Assembly: GCF_003966125.1 (NCBI RefSeq)
Contig: NZ_RXMA01000001.1
Span: 147,560 to 211,559 of the forward strand
Origin: Azospirillum griseum
GTDB taxonomy: Bacteria; Pseudomonadota; Alphaproteobacteria; Azospirillales; Azospirillaceae
Length of the DNA: 64,000 bases
Direction of reading: 5' to 3'
Positions within the stretch are counted from its first letter, which is position 1; each line of letters begins with the position of its first letter. Positions 1 through 7,598 of this stretch are shown here, piece after piece. The position numbers and the translations under genes are program-made. The notes beneath the pieces are model-generated. The model saw only the letters and a program-made list of their open reading frames with translations. It had not been told where the DNA came from and ran no database searches.

Positions 1-252
1 TTCCATCACGCTCGGCTCCGGCGTGATGGTCACCGCGACAAAGCCGGGCGGTTCGGCCACGGACGTCCCGCCGACCTTCATCAGGTCCCGCCAGCGATAC
101 AGCAGGCATTCGTGCACGCCCAACCGACGGGCCGACTCCGTCACCACCACGCCGGGCCGAAACGCCCCCTCCACCATCCGCACCTTCTCCGCCGACGTGC
201 AGCTCCGCCGCCGTTCCCGGCCCGTCAAAACCTCGACCCGCTCATAAGCCAT
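1..252 (-). CDS. tnpA: IS66-family transposase accessory protein TnpA, partial
   Basis: Reading leftwards from an ATG at 250-252, an uninterrupted frame of 84 codons starts MAYERVEVLTGRERRR and continues off the window edge. The segment AEKVRMVEGAF followed by VVTESARRLGVHE and LLYRWR is the helix-turn-helix of IS66 OrfA (TnpA), the small DNA-binding accessory protein needed with TnpB and the DDE transposase TnpC. No stop or frameshift is seen in the visible part. Whether the element is intact cannot be judged here. Confidence 0.75.
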   Translation of the reverse strand, partial: MAYERVEVLTGRERRRSCTSAEKVRMVEGAFRPGVVVTESARRLGVHECLLYRWRDLMKVGGTSVAEPPGFVAVTITPEPSVME

Positions 253-338
253 GACGTTTGCAACTCGTTTGCTGCCGCGCGATGATGCGCAACGCAAAAC
301 TCGGACGTCGGACCCTACTTTGCCAAGGCGGCACTCAC
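1..338 (-). mobile_element. Left-edge fragment of an IS66-family insertion sequence
   Basis: The window begins inside an insertion sequence. The tnpA-like start of an IS66 element reads leftwards off the edge, and upstream of it, at about 317-338, is a sequence that on the minus strand starts GTGAGTGCCGCC, which could be the terminal inverted repeat of the element (IS66 ends commonly begin GTAA). The other end, the remaining tnpB/tnpC genes and the target duplication lie outside the window, so the boundary at 338 is a guess. Confidence 0.4.
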
Positions 339-638
339 CGGAGGCGTACTGTTGAGCGCAAGCCCCCGTCGGATGGCCGTGCGCCGGTCGCTCGTCTTGA
401 GCGACATCTCGTATGTCGTCCGATGATCACCGCAGGGAAGAGCGCGCGGGCAGCGTCGGCGCCAATACCAGATACTGGAACGCAGGGAGAGGTGGGCCAG
501 CTTCGCCACGCTCGGTCACTCCAGGCCGACCGGGGTGCGCGATCTGCGACAGCGTTGCGAGTCAGTTTCGCACACGCCCAGCGTTGCGGGGTGCGCACAG
601 CCCGTAAGTTCCTGAAAGTGCTGACCGTTTGGAGAATA
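253..638. other. Gene-poor stretch between IS fragment and tRNA-Gln
   Basis: About 385 bp lie between the TnpA start and the tRNA. The first part is presumably the upstream end of the insertion sequence. The rest has several overlapping short frames on both strands with no recognisable protein and no convincing ribosome binding site. I see no promoter, hairpin or repeat that I can support. Confidence 0.5.
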
Positions 639-712
639 TGGTTGGGGGACTAGGATTCGAACCTAGGCTGGCGGAGTCAGAGTCCGCTGTCCTACCGCTA
701 GACGATCCCCCA
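639..712 (-). tRNA. tRNA-Gln (anticodon CTG)
   Basis: On the minus strand the sequence from 712 down to 639 folds as a cloverleaf. The acceptor stem pairs TGGGGGA with TCCCCCA. The anticodon stem GCGGA/TCCGC holds the seven-base loop CTCTGAC, giving anticodon CTG (codon CAG, glutamine). The T arm is CTAGG-TTCGAAT-CCTAG. The discriminator is A (642) and CCA is encoded in the genome (641-639). All stems pair well. Confidence 0.95.
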
Positions 713-811
713 GACCGTCACCGGAGCGGCGTTGTGTGCCGTGCTCCGTGGTGTGGGCGGGCTTATAGCAGTGGAGGGGTGGGTTGCCTAGAACTTTTTT
801 CGCCGCTCCTC

Positions 812-848
812 AAAAAAATGGCCGACGCTCGTGAGGAGCGTCGGCCAT
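812..848 (-). terminator. Rho-independent terminator downstream of bfr
   Basis: A perfect 13-bp stem (818-830 with 836-848) with a 5-nt loop is followed, on the minus strand, by a run of seven T (A run at 812-818 on the plus strand). It lies 44 bp after the bacterioferritin stop codon and ends that transcript before the tRNA. Confidence 0.9.
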
Positions 849-891
849 GGTCAACCGGTGGATGGAGCACACCGCCCCTTGGTCGCGGCTC

Positions 892-1368
892 TCAGCTGCC
901 GCTGTGGATGTGCTGCTGCTGGTAGCCGGTGAGGCCGACGCGCTGGATCAGTTCCAGTTGGGTTTCCAGCCAGTCGATGTGCTCTTCGGTGTCTTCCAGG
1001 ATTTCCACGAAGATTTCGCGGCTGTGGAAGTCCTTCACCGCCTCGCAGTCGGTGATGGCGGCCTGCAGGATGGCGCGGTTGTGCAGTTCCACGCCCATGT
1101 CGGCGTTGAACATCTCCGGCACATCCTCACCGATCTTCAGCTTGTGCAGGTCCTGAAGGTTGGGCAGGCCTTCCAGGAACAGGATGCGTTCGACCAGCTT
1201 GTCGGCGTGGCGCATCTCCTCGATCGATTCCTTGTAGACCTTGTCGGCCAGACGCAGCAGGCCCCAGTTCTTCAGGATGCGGGCGTGCAGGAAATACTGG
1301 TTGATCGCGGTCAGCTCGTTCGTCAGCACCGTGTTCAGATGCTTGATGATGGTGGGATCGCCCTTCAT
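892..1368 (-). CDS. bfr: Bacterioferritin
   Basis: A 158-residue protein with the usual length and sequence of haem-containing bacterioferritin, the 24-subunit iron-storage shell of the cytoplasm. Visible ferroxidase ligands are Glu18, Glu51, His54, Glu94 and His130, and the haem-binding Met52 is present in EEMRHAD. At the position of the sixth usual ligand (Glu127 in E. coli) there is a threonine in the stretch EDTEEHIDW, with Glu128 beside it. A strong ribosome site, AGGAGG, sits 8 bases before the ATG. The gene follows malQ but has a 94-bp gap with an inverted repeat, so it probably has its own promoter, and it is closed by a clear terminator. Confidence 0.97.
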   Translation of the reverse strand: MKGDPTIIKHLNTVLTNELTAINQYFLHARILKNWGLLRLADKVYKESIEEMRHADKLVERILFLEGLPNLQDLHKLKIGEDVPEMFNADMGVELHNRAILQAAITDCEAVKDFHSREIFVEILEDTEEHIDWLETQLELIQRVGLTGYQQQHIHSGS

Positions 1369-1411
1369 GTCCTAAACCTCCTGATGATCATTGTCAGCCC
1401 GTCGAACAGAG

Positions 1412-1428
1412 TTGCGAATGCGTCGCAA
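1412..1428 (-). promoter_or_regulatory. Inverted repeat in the bfr upstream region
   Basis: A perfect inverted repeat, TTGCGA-N5-TCGCAA, lies 44-60 bp before the bfr start codon, in the gap after malQ. Its size and place fit an operator. It does not match the Irr (ICE) or Fur consensus as I know them, so the binding protein is unknown. The symmetry may also be chance. Confidence 0.35.
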
Positions 1429-1462
1429 GTGCTTGAAACAACGGATGAATTTCTTCTGAGGC

Positions 1463-3697
1463 TTATTTAGCGGCCAATCCGTTGGACTGACCAGTGAGAG
1501 CGTCTCGCAAGGGTGCGACAATTTGTCGCACCTCCGAAAGAGCGTTCAAAACCTCAACCGGCTGGGTCAGGCGGCGGCGCCAGTTCGGGTGTTGATCGAC
1601 GGTTCCGGGCAGGTTGGGTTGTTCGATTTCGCCCAGCATGTCTTCGATCTGCACCATGACGATGCGCGACGGGGTGCGGACCAGATAGCCGTGCAGGGCG
1701 GCGGCCAGCTCCGTGCGATAGGGTTGGTCGCCTTCGTCGTTGGGGTAGCTGGCCGGGCGCAGCCCCTGCCAGGACAGGGCCTGCAACAGCCGCCAACGGT
1801 CGACGCCACGGTCCCAGACATCCTTTTCCCGGCTTTCCGGGCTGGGGTAGAGGTCCAGGCGCTGCCGCCAGTCCAGATCGCGGCCGGTCCAGAAGCCCTT
1901 GAAGGTGGGCAGATCGTGGGTGCTGACGGTGGCCATGGCGTCGGTGGGGTAATCGCCGGGGGCCTTGAACGCGCCGTCGGCGTGGCGTTCGAAATAGAGC
2001 ACGCGGTAGCTCAGCACGCCGGTGCGCTCCAGCGCCGGGCGGAAGCCGTCGGGGACGGTCCCCAAATCCTCGCCGATCACCACGCAACGGTTGCGGCGGC
2101 TTTCCAGCGCGACAATGCCCAGCAGATCCTCCAGCGGGTACATCACGTAAGCGCCGTCGCTGCCATCCTCCGGGATCCAGAACAGATGCTGCAAGGCCAT
2201 GACGTGGTCGATGCGCAGCGCCCCGGCGTGGCGCATGTTGGCGCGCAGCAGCTCGACGAAGGGCTGATAGGCGGCCTCGCGCAAGCCCAGCGGCGACAGC
2301 GGCGACAGGCCCCAATTCTGCCCCTTCAGGTTGAATTGGTCGGGTGGCGCGCCGACATTCGCCCCCTGCACCAGAATGCCCGCGTCGCCCCAGGCCGCCG
2401 CACCGCCGGGATGGGCGGCAACCGCGAGGTCGCGGTAGAAGCCCAGCGGCAAACCGGCGGCGCGCCCGCGCGCGGCGGCCTCGCCCAGTTGGCGGTCGGC
2501 CTCCCATTGCAGATAAGCGTAGAAGGTGACGCGGTCGGCGCGCTCCTGGGCAAAGGCTTGCACCTCCGCGCTGTCGGGGGTCTGAAAGGCGGCGGGCCAG
2601 TTCCGCCACATCCACAGGCCCGGATCCTGGCGGTAGAACCGCTCGTGCAGCGCCTCGAACAGGGCGTGACGCTCCAGCGCCGCGCCCATCTCCTGGCGGA
2701 AGGCGGCGAAGGCGGTCTGGCGCGGGTGGTCGGCGGGCAGCGCGGCGAAGGTGGCGTGGAGCCGCTCCAGCAAGGGCAGCTTCAGCGCCGACACCGCCGG
2801 GTAATCGACCAGCTCCGCCGCGCGGGCGGCGGCGACCGCCGCCTGGAACTCCGGCGAAGCGATGCGGGCCTGGGCGTCGGGCGTGTCGGCCAGCTCCGGC
2901 ACGCGGGTCACGTCGATGTACAGGATGTTGAGAAAGCTGCGGCTGGACGGCGAATAGGGCGCGATGTGGTGCGGGTCGGCGGGGTAGAGCGCGTGCAGCG
3001 GGTTGAGGCCGACCAGACCGGCCCCCAGCGCCGCCGCCGTCTCCGCGAAGCGGCCCAGACCACCGAAATCGCCCAGCCCCCAATCCGCGTCGCTGTTCAG
3101 GGCGTAGAGTTGCAGGCCGATGCCCCAGGTGCGGCCCGCCGGAACCACCTCCTCCACCGTCAGGCAGCGCTCGGGCGCGACGATCAGGCGGGTGTCGCCG
3201 CGCAGTTCCGGCGCGCCGCGCTTGGGGCGCAGGCTGACGGTCAGACGGTGATAGCCCTGGGGCAGACCGGCCAGCAGTTCCGCCGGAAAGGACCGCCGTT
3301 CGAAGGCGACGCCGTCCAGCTCGGTGCGGTTGCCAGCCGCCGGATCACCAACGGGCAGATCGCCAACCGGCAGCTTGCCGGTGCGCGCCCGCGCCTTGCC
3401 TTCGATCTCCAAGCGCCAGGACAGGGTCACAGCCTCCAACCCGGCGGGCAGCGACACCGACAGGTCGATCCCCTGCCCGTCCCGCACCACCCGCACCGGC
3501 GGCAGCAACCGACGCCACGCCCGCTGTTCGACCGACCGCAAGGACAGCTCCGCCTCGTCATCGGTGGCGGCGGGCAGCCCCATCGCCCCGACCAGCGCCC
3601 GCTTGGTCGCCGCCGAGGTCTCGCGCCGGTTGCCCCAAATGTCGTGGTAGAAGGGTTCAATCCCGACGAAATCGGCCAGCCGGTCGAGAGCGCTCAT
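1463..3697 (-). CDS. malQ: 4-alpha-glucanotransferase (amylomaltase, GH77)
   Basis: A 744-residue enzyme that transfers alpha-1,4-glucan segments between malto-oligosaccharides. It has the long bacterial form with an N-terminal extension of about 200 residues, then the GH77 barrel. The catalytic segments are visible: LRIDHVMALQHLFW (nucleophile Asp), VVIGEDLGTVP (acid Glu) and VSTHDLPTFKGFW (third Asp). The open frame runs 40 codons further upstream, but the ATG at 3697 (MSALDRLADF) is the start that fits the family; the extension is Arg/Gly-rich spacer. It is the last of the alpha-glucan genes, which all read leftwards. A nearly perfect 21-bp inverted repeat (1512-1532) lies within its last codons. 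Confidence 0.95.
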   Translation of the reverse strand: MSALDRLADFVGIEPFYHDIWGNRRETSAATKRALVGAMGLPAATDDEAELSLRSVEQRAWRRLLPPVRVVRDGQGIDLSVSLPAGLEAVTLSWRLEIEGKARARTGKLPVGDLPVGDPAAGNRTELDGVAFERRSFPAELLAGLPQGYHRLTVSLRPKRGAPELRGDTRLIVAPERCLTVEEVVPAGRTWGIGLQLYALNSDADWGLGDFGGLGRFAETAAALGAGLVGLNPLHALYPADPHHIAPYSPSSRSFLNILYIDVTRVPELADTPDAQARIASPEFQAAVAAARAAELVDYPAVSALKLPLLERLHATFAALPADHPRQTAFAAFRQEMGAALERHALFEALHERFYRQDPGLWMWRNWPAAFQTPDSAEVQAFAQERADRVTFYAYLQWEADRQLGEAAARGRAAGLPLGFYRDLAVAAHPGGAAAWGDAGILVQGANVGAPPDQFNLKGQNWGLSPLSPLGLREAAYQPFVELLRANMRHAGALRIDHVMALQHLFWIPEDGSDGAYVMYPLEDLLGIVALESRRNRCVVIGEDLGTVPDGFRPALERTGVLSYRVLYFERHADGAFKAPGDYPTDAMATVSTHDLPTFKGFWTGRDLDWRQRLDLYPSPESREKDVWDRGVDRWRLLQALSWQGLRPASYPNDEGDQPYRTELAAALHGYLVRTPSRIVMVQIEDMLGEIEQPNLPGTVDQHPNWRRRLTQPVEVLNALSEVRQIVAPLRDALTGQSNGLAAK

Positions 3698-3852
3698 CCA
3701 AGAATCCCCGTGCGTTGTTCGGTCGCCTGCGTCTGCGGGCCGGGAACCGACGCGCCCACACGCGCCCTCCCCGCCCGAGGCAAAGGATCGCTTGGCTCCG
3801 GCGCAAGGTCCAGCCAAAGCGTGTGCAGGCGCACAAATTCCCTTGGAACGGG

Positions 3853-4923
3853 TTAGGGGGCCGAGGCTTGCGGTTGAGCGGCCCCAGCGCCAGCGGTGGG
3901 CGGAGCCGCCGCCCCGTCCTCCGCCGGGGGTGGGGCGGCCTGCACGGCCAGGGCGGCGGCCTTGGCCTGGGCCATCTGCTCCAGCCGGTTGCGGTAGCCG
4001 GTGACGGCGGTCGTCACCTCCCGCGTCATGTCGCCGAGCGAGCGGTCGGGATCCACCCCCTGCATCAGGGCGCGGGAGAGCGTCTGCAACTGCTCCACAT
4101 CGTCGGAGTCGATCGCACCCTGTTCAGCGTGGGCGCGCAGCTTGTCGGCCAGCCGCTTGACCGATTTGGCGACGGTCTCGACGTGGGCGAGGCTGCCATC
4201 CTCCGGCAGACGGCGCAGCAGATCGTCGATGAAGCCGCCGATCCGCCCGATGTGGTCCAGGGCGGAGCGCTCCGCCACCGGGCGCAGCAGGCCCGGCTTG
4301 GCGAATTCGGCGAGAAAGGCCACCTGGATGGAGGCGCGGATCCGCTTCTGCTCGACGACGAAGGCGATGGCCTCCGCCATCAGGGGGCGGACGGCGGCGT
4401 GGCTCCATTGGCCGGTCGCCTTCATCCGCAGCGTGTTGGGGGCGTCGAGAACCGGGACCTGCGCGCCCTCGCGCGGGGCCTTGCGGCGGTCGGGGCCGGT
4501 GTAGTCGGCGGTGATGACGAAGCCCTTGCGCGCCTCGATCAGGGCGACCACCCGCTCCTTCACCTGCTTGGGCGACACGGGTTTCAGCAGCAGATCGTCG
4601 GCCCCGACGTTGGCGACGCGGCCCAGCAGCGCCGGGGTGGGTGCCCAGGTGGTGACGATCAGGCCGGTGAAGGGGTTGGGAACCCCCGGCTCGTTGCGCA
4701 GGGCGCGGATGAAGCGAAAGGCCTCATCCCCCTCCCCGTCGGCGTCGACCAGAATCAGATCGGGTGTGCCTGCGCTCATCAGGCCGATGGCGGCCTTGAC
4801 CGAATCGAACAGCTCGATCCGGCGGAAACTCATCCGCGCCAGCACGTCGCGGAAGACCCGCGCCGTGTTCATTTGCGGGTCGATGATCGCGGCGTCCACC
4901 TGGGAAAAATCGTAATCCGGCAT
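3853..4923 (-). CDS. Receiver-domain protein with helical C-terminal region
   Basis: A 356-residue cytoplasmic protein. Residues 10-135 form a response-regulator receiver: phospho-acceptor Asp60 in LILVDADGEGD, Thr91/Thr92 and Lys114 in LLLKPVS. The acidic pair near the start is reduced to Asp15 followed by Pro. A linker with YTGPDRRK (about 142-149) follows, then a predicted helical region (180-300) and an Ala/Pro-rich tail. There is no DNA-binding domain or known output enzyme. No kinase gene is adjacent. It sits between glgX and malQ, in the same direction, which suggests a link to glycogen use or simply co-transcription. The function is unknown; similar receiver proteins occur in related bacteria. 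Confidence 0.85.
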   Translation of the reverse strand: MPDYDFSQVDAAIIDPQMNTARVFRDVLARMSFRRIELFDSVKAAIGLMSAGTPDLILVDADGEGDEAFRFIRALRNEPGVPNPFTGLIVTTWAPTPALLGRVANVGADDLLLKPVSPKQVKERVVALIEARKGFVITADYTGPDRRKAPREGAQVPVLDAPNTLRMKATGQWSHAAVRPLMAEAIAFVVEQKRIRASIQVAFLAEFAKPGLLRPVAERSALDHIGRIGGFIDDLLRRLPEDGSLAHVETVAKSVKRLADKLRAHAEQGAIDSDDVEQLQTLSRALMQGVDPDRSLGDMTREVTTAVTGYRNRLEQMAQAKAAALAVQAAPPPAEDGAAAPPTAGAGAAQPQASAP

Positions 4924-5054
4924 CGCTTTGTCCGACGGGTCGCAGGATCGTGCGACTCTAGCATGGTTTCACCACCGGCTGTTGCGGTTACTACGTCCCC
5001 GAAACAAAGGCCAGTGGGCAAAGCGGCGCACGCCCGATCACGGCGCGCGCCGTG

Positions 5055-7193
5055 TCACAGACCCGGCTGTTCGACCAGCGTGAAGACCAGCACGCTGCGC
5101 CCGTCGACCGGAACCGCACGACCGGACAGGTGCAACCGCTCGTCCCCGGCGCCGTCGGGCTGGCGGGTGTCGAGCGTGCAGCGCCAGCCGCGCCCGCCCG
5201 GCACATCGGGCAGGATCACCGGGACCGTGTCGGCGTGGGCGTTCAGCACGATCAGCAGCACGCCGTCGGTCAACGGCTGCCCATCGGGGCCGAGGTGATG
5301 GCCCGCCCGTCCGTTCAGCAGCAGGGAAATGCAGCGGGCCTGCGTGTTGCGCCAATGCTCGGCGGTCTTCTCCACCCCCTGGCTGTTGAACCAGACGATG
5401 TCCTTCAGCCCGTTGGCGGCGGTGTCGCGGCCATGCAGAAAGACCGGACGGCGCAGCACCGGGTGGGCCTTGCGCAGGGCGATCAGGCGGCGGACGAAGG
5501 CGAGCAGCCGGGCGTCCTGGCGCGACCAGTCGAGCCACGTCGTGTCGTTGTCCTGGCAATAGGCGTTGTTGTTGCCACGCTGGGTGTGGTTCAGCTCGTC
5601 CCCCGCCAGCATCATCGGCGTGCCTTGCGACAGGAACAGCGTGGCCAGCAGGTTGCGCTTTTGCCGGGCGCGGAGCGCGTTGATCGCCGGATCGTCGGTT
5701 TCCCCCTCCGCCCCGTGATTCCAGGAGCAGTTGGCGGAATGGCCGTCGCGGTTGTCCTCGCCGTTGGCCCAATTGTGCTTGTCGTTGAACGAGACCAGAT
5801 CGTGCAGGGTGAAACCGTCATGGGCGGTGATGAAGTTCACCGAGGACCAGGGCCGCCGCCCGCGCTTTTCGAACAGGTCGGCCGACCCGGCGATTCGCCC
5901 GGCCAGCTCCGGCAGCATGCCGTCGTCGCCGCGCCAATAGCGGCGGACGGTGTCGCGGTAGCGGTCGTTCCATTCGGCCCAGCCGGGCGGGAAATTGCCG
6001 ACCTGATAGCCGCCCGGGCCGACGTCCCACGGTTCGGCGATCAGCTTCACATCGGCCAGAACCGGGTCCTGCCGCACGGCGTCGAGGAAGCCCGAACCGG
6101 GATCATAGCCATAGGGTTCGCGCGCCAGCACGGTGGCCAGGTCGAAGCGGAAACCGTCGACGTGCATCTCCGTCACCCAATAGCGCAGCGAATCCATCAC
6201 CATCTGCACGACGCGCGGGTGGGCGAAATTCAGGGTGTTGCCGGTCCCGGTGTCGTTGATGTAGTGGCGCGGGCTGTCGGGCATCAGCCGGTAATAGCTG
6301 AGGTTGTCGATGCCCTTGAAGGACAGGGTCGGCCCCAGATGGTTGCCTTCCGCCGTGTGGTTGTAGACGACGTCGAGGATCACCTCGATCCCCGCCTCGT
6401 GCAGGCGGGCGACCATCGTCTTGAACTCCGACAGCACACCGGTGTTCATGCAGCGCGGTTCGGGGGCGAAAAACCCGATGCTGTTGTAGCCCCAGTAATT
6501 GGTCAGCCCGCGCGTCAGCAGATGCTGTTCGTCGGCCATGGCGTGGACCGGCAGCAGCTCGATCGAGGTGATGCCCAGCGCCTTGAGATGCTCGATGACG
6601 GCGGCGGTGGACATGCCGGCGAAGGTCCCGCGCACCGGCTTGGGCACGTCGGGGTGCCGCATGGTGAAGCCGCGCGGGTGGGCTTCGTACAGGATGGTGT
6701 CGCTCCATGGGACCGGACGGTGGCGGTCATGGCCCCAGGTGAAGGCCCCATCGACCACCCGGCATTTCGGCATCCCGCGCGCGTTGTCGCGCCGGTCAAA
6801 GGACAGATCCTCGCGCGTGGATCCCACGCGGTAGCCGTAATGGGCATCCGACCATTTGAAGCCGCCGAACAGCGCGCGGGCGTAGGGGTCGATCAGCAGC
6901 TTGTTGGGGTTGAAGCGGTGGCCCTCCTCCGGCTCATAGGGGCCATGGACGCGGTAGCCGTAGAGTTGGCCGGGCCGGGCGTCGGGCAAATAGCCGTGCC
7001 ACACCTCGTCGGTGTGTTCGGGCAGGGTGATGCGCTCCAACTCCCGCTGGCCGGTCTTGTCGAACAGGCAGAGTTCCACCCGCTCGGCGTGGGCGGAAAA
7101 CAGCGCGAAATTCACCCCGAACCCGTCCCACGTCGCGCCCAGCGGGTGCGGCTTTCCGGGCCAGACGGCGGTGCGGGCGGCGGTCGAGGGCAT
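5055..7193 (-). CDS. glgX: Glycogen debranching enzyme GlgX (GH13)
   Basis: A 712-residue enzyme that hydrolyses alpha-1,6 branch points of glycogen limit dextrins. The N-terminal CBM48 segment begins VWPGKPHPLGATWDG. GH13 motifs follow: DVVYNHTAEGN, FRFDLATVLA (nucleophile Asp), LIAEPWDVG (acid Glu) and FITAHDGFTL. The start chosen is the ATG at 7193 (MPSTAARTAVW), eight residues before the conserved region; a TTG ten codons upstream (7223) is possible, and neither has a strong ribosome site. It lies about 400 bp downstream of glgB and 131 bp upstream of the receiver-protein gene, all on the minus strand. Confidence 0.95.
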   Translation of the reverse strand: MPSTAARTAVWPGKPHPLGATWDGFGVNFALFSAHAERVELCLFDKTGQRELERITLPEHTDEVWHGYLPDARPGQLYGYRVHGPYEPEEGHRFNPNKLLIDPYARALFGGFKWSDAHYGYRVGSTREDLSFDRRDNARGMPKCRVVDGAFTWGHDRHRPVPWSDTILYEAHPRGFTMRHPDVPKPVRGTFAGMSTAAVIEHLKALGITSIELLPVHAMADEQHLLTRGLTNYWGYNSIGFFAPEPRCMNTGVLSEFKTMVARLHEAGIEVILDVVYNHTAEGNHLGPTLSFKGIDNLSYYRLMPDSPRHYINDTGTGNTLNFAHPRVVQMVMDSLRYWVTEMHVDGFRFDLATVLAREPYGYDPGSGFLDAVRQDPVLADVKLIAEPWDVGPGGYQVGNFPPGWAEWNDRYRDTVRRYWRGDDGMLPELAGRIAGSADLFEKRGRRPWSSVNFITAHDGFTLHDLVSFNDKHNWANGEDNRDGHSANCSWNHGAEGETDDPAINALRARQKRNLLATLFLSQGTPMMLAGDELNHTQRGNNNAYCQDNDTTWLDWSRQDARLLAFVRRLIALRKAHPVLRRPVFLHGRDTAANGLKDIVWFNSQGVEKTAEHWRNTQARCISLLLNGRAGHHLGPDGQPLTDGVLLIVLNAHADTVPVILPDVPGGRGWRCTLDTRQPDGAGDERLHLSGRAVPVDGRSVLVFTLVEQPGL

Positions 7194-7598
7194 CGGCGTC
7201 AATCCGGCAGACGGTGGGAGCAATAACGGGGGGAACAGGGCAACCCCTTGATCCCCATTAGAAAGCCTCGCGCGCCAACGTCAAGCGGGGATTGACGGGC
7301 CATCACCCCGCCGCCCCATCGCCGGGGACGGATCGGGGGCCTGTGAAACGGCGAATGGAACGTTTGAAACACCGTGCAACAGATTTCGCGCCCCTGTTCA
7401 CCGGTTGCACGGGAGCCACAGCGGCGCGGCCTGCCTCTTGTCGAGAGCGGGGTGCCACGCCACGCAGCGGCGGCGGTCTGGTGGAAAACGGGGGGCATGG
7501 GACACTCCACGCGACGTGGTCACTCCTTCCTAAACCAGCCGGAAGGCTCCGGCAAAGTCCGCGCGGAAAATCCCGGAAGACGCATGCGGCGCGACCGG
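7194..7598. other. Intergenic region between glgB and glgX
   Basis: Around 400 bp separate the glgB stop from the glgX start. Short frames on both strands are Arg/Pro-rich and look like noise. No clear terminator for glgB or promoter for glgX is visible, though the length leaves room for both. Confidence 0.5.

Noticed and set aside
258..653. 131-codon plus-strand frame and other short frames between the IS fragment and the tRNA
   Set aside because: Arg-rich, no recognisable family, no ribosome site, and one frame runs into the tRNA gene.
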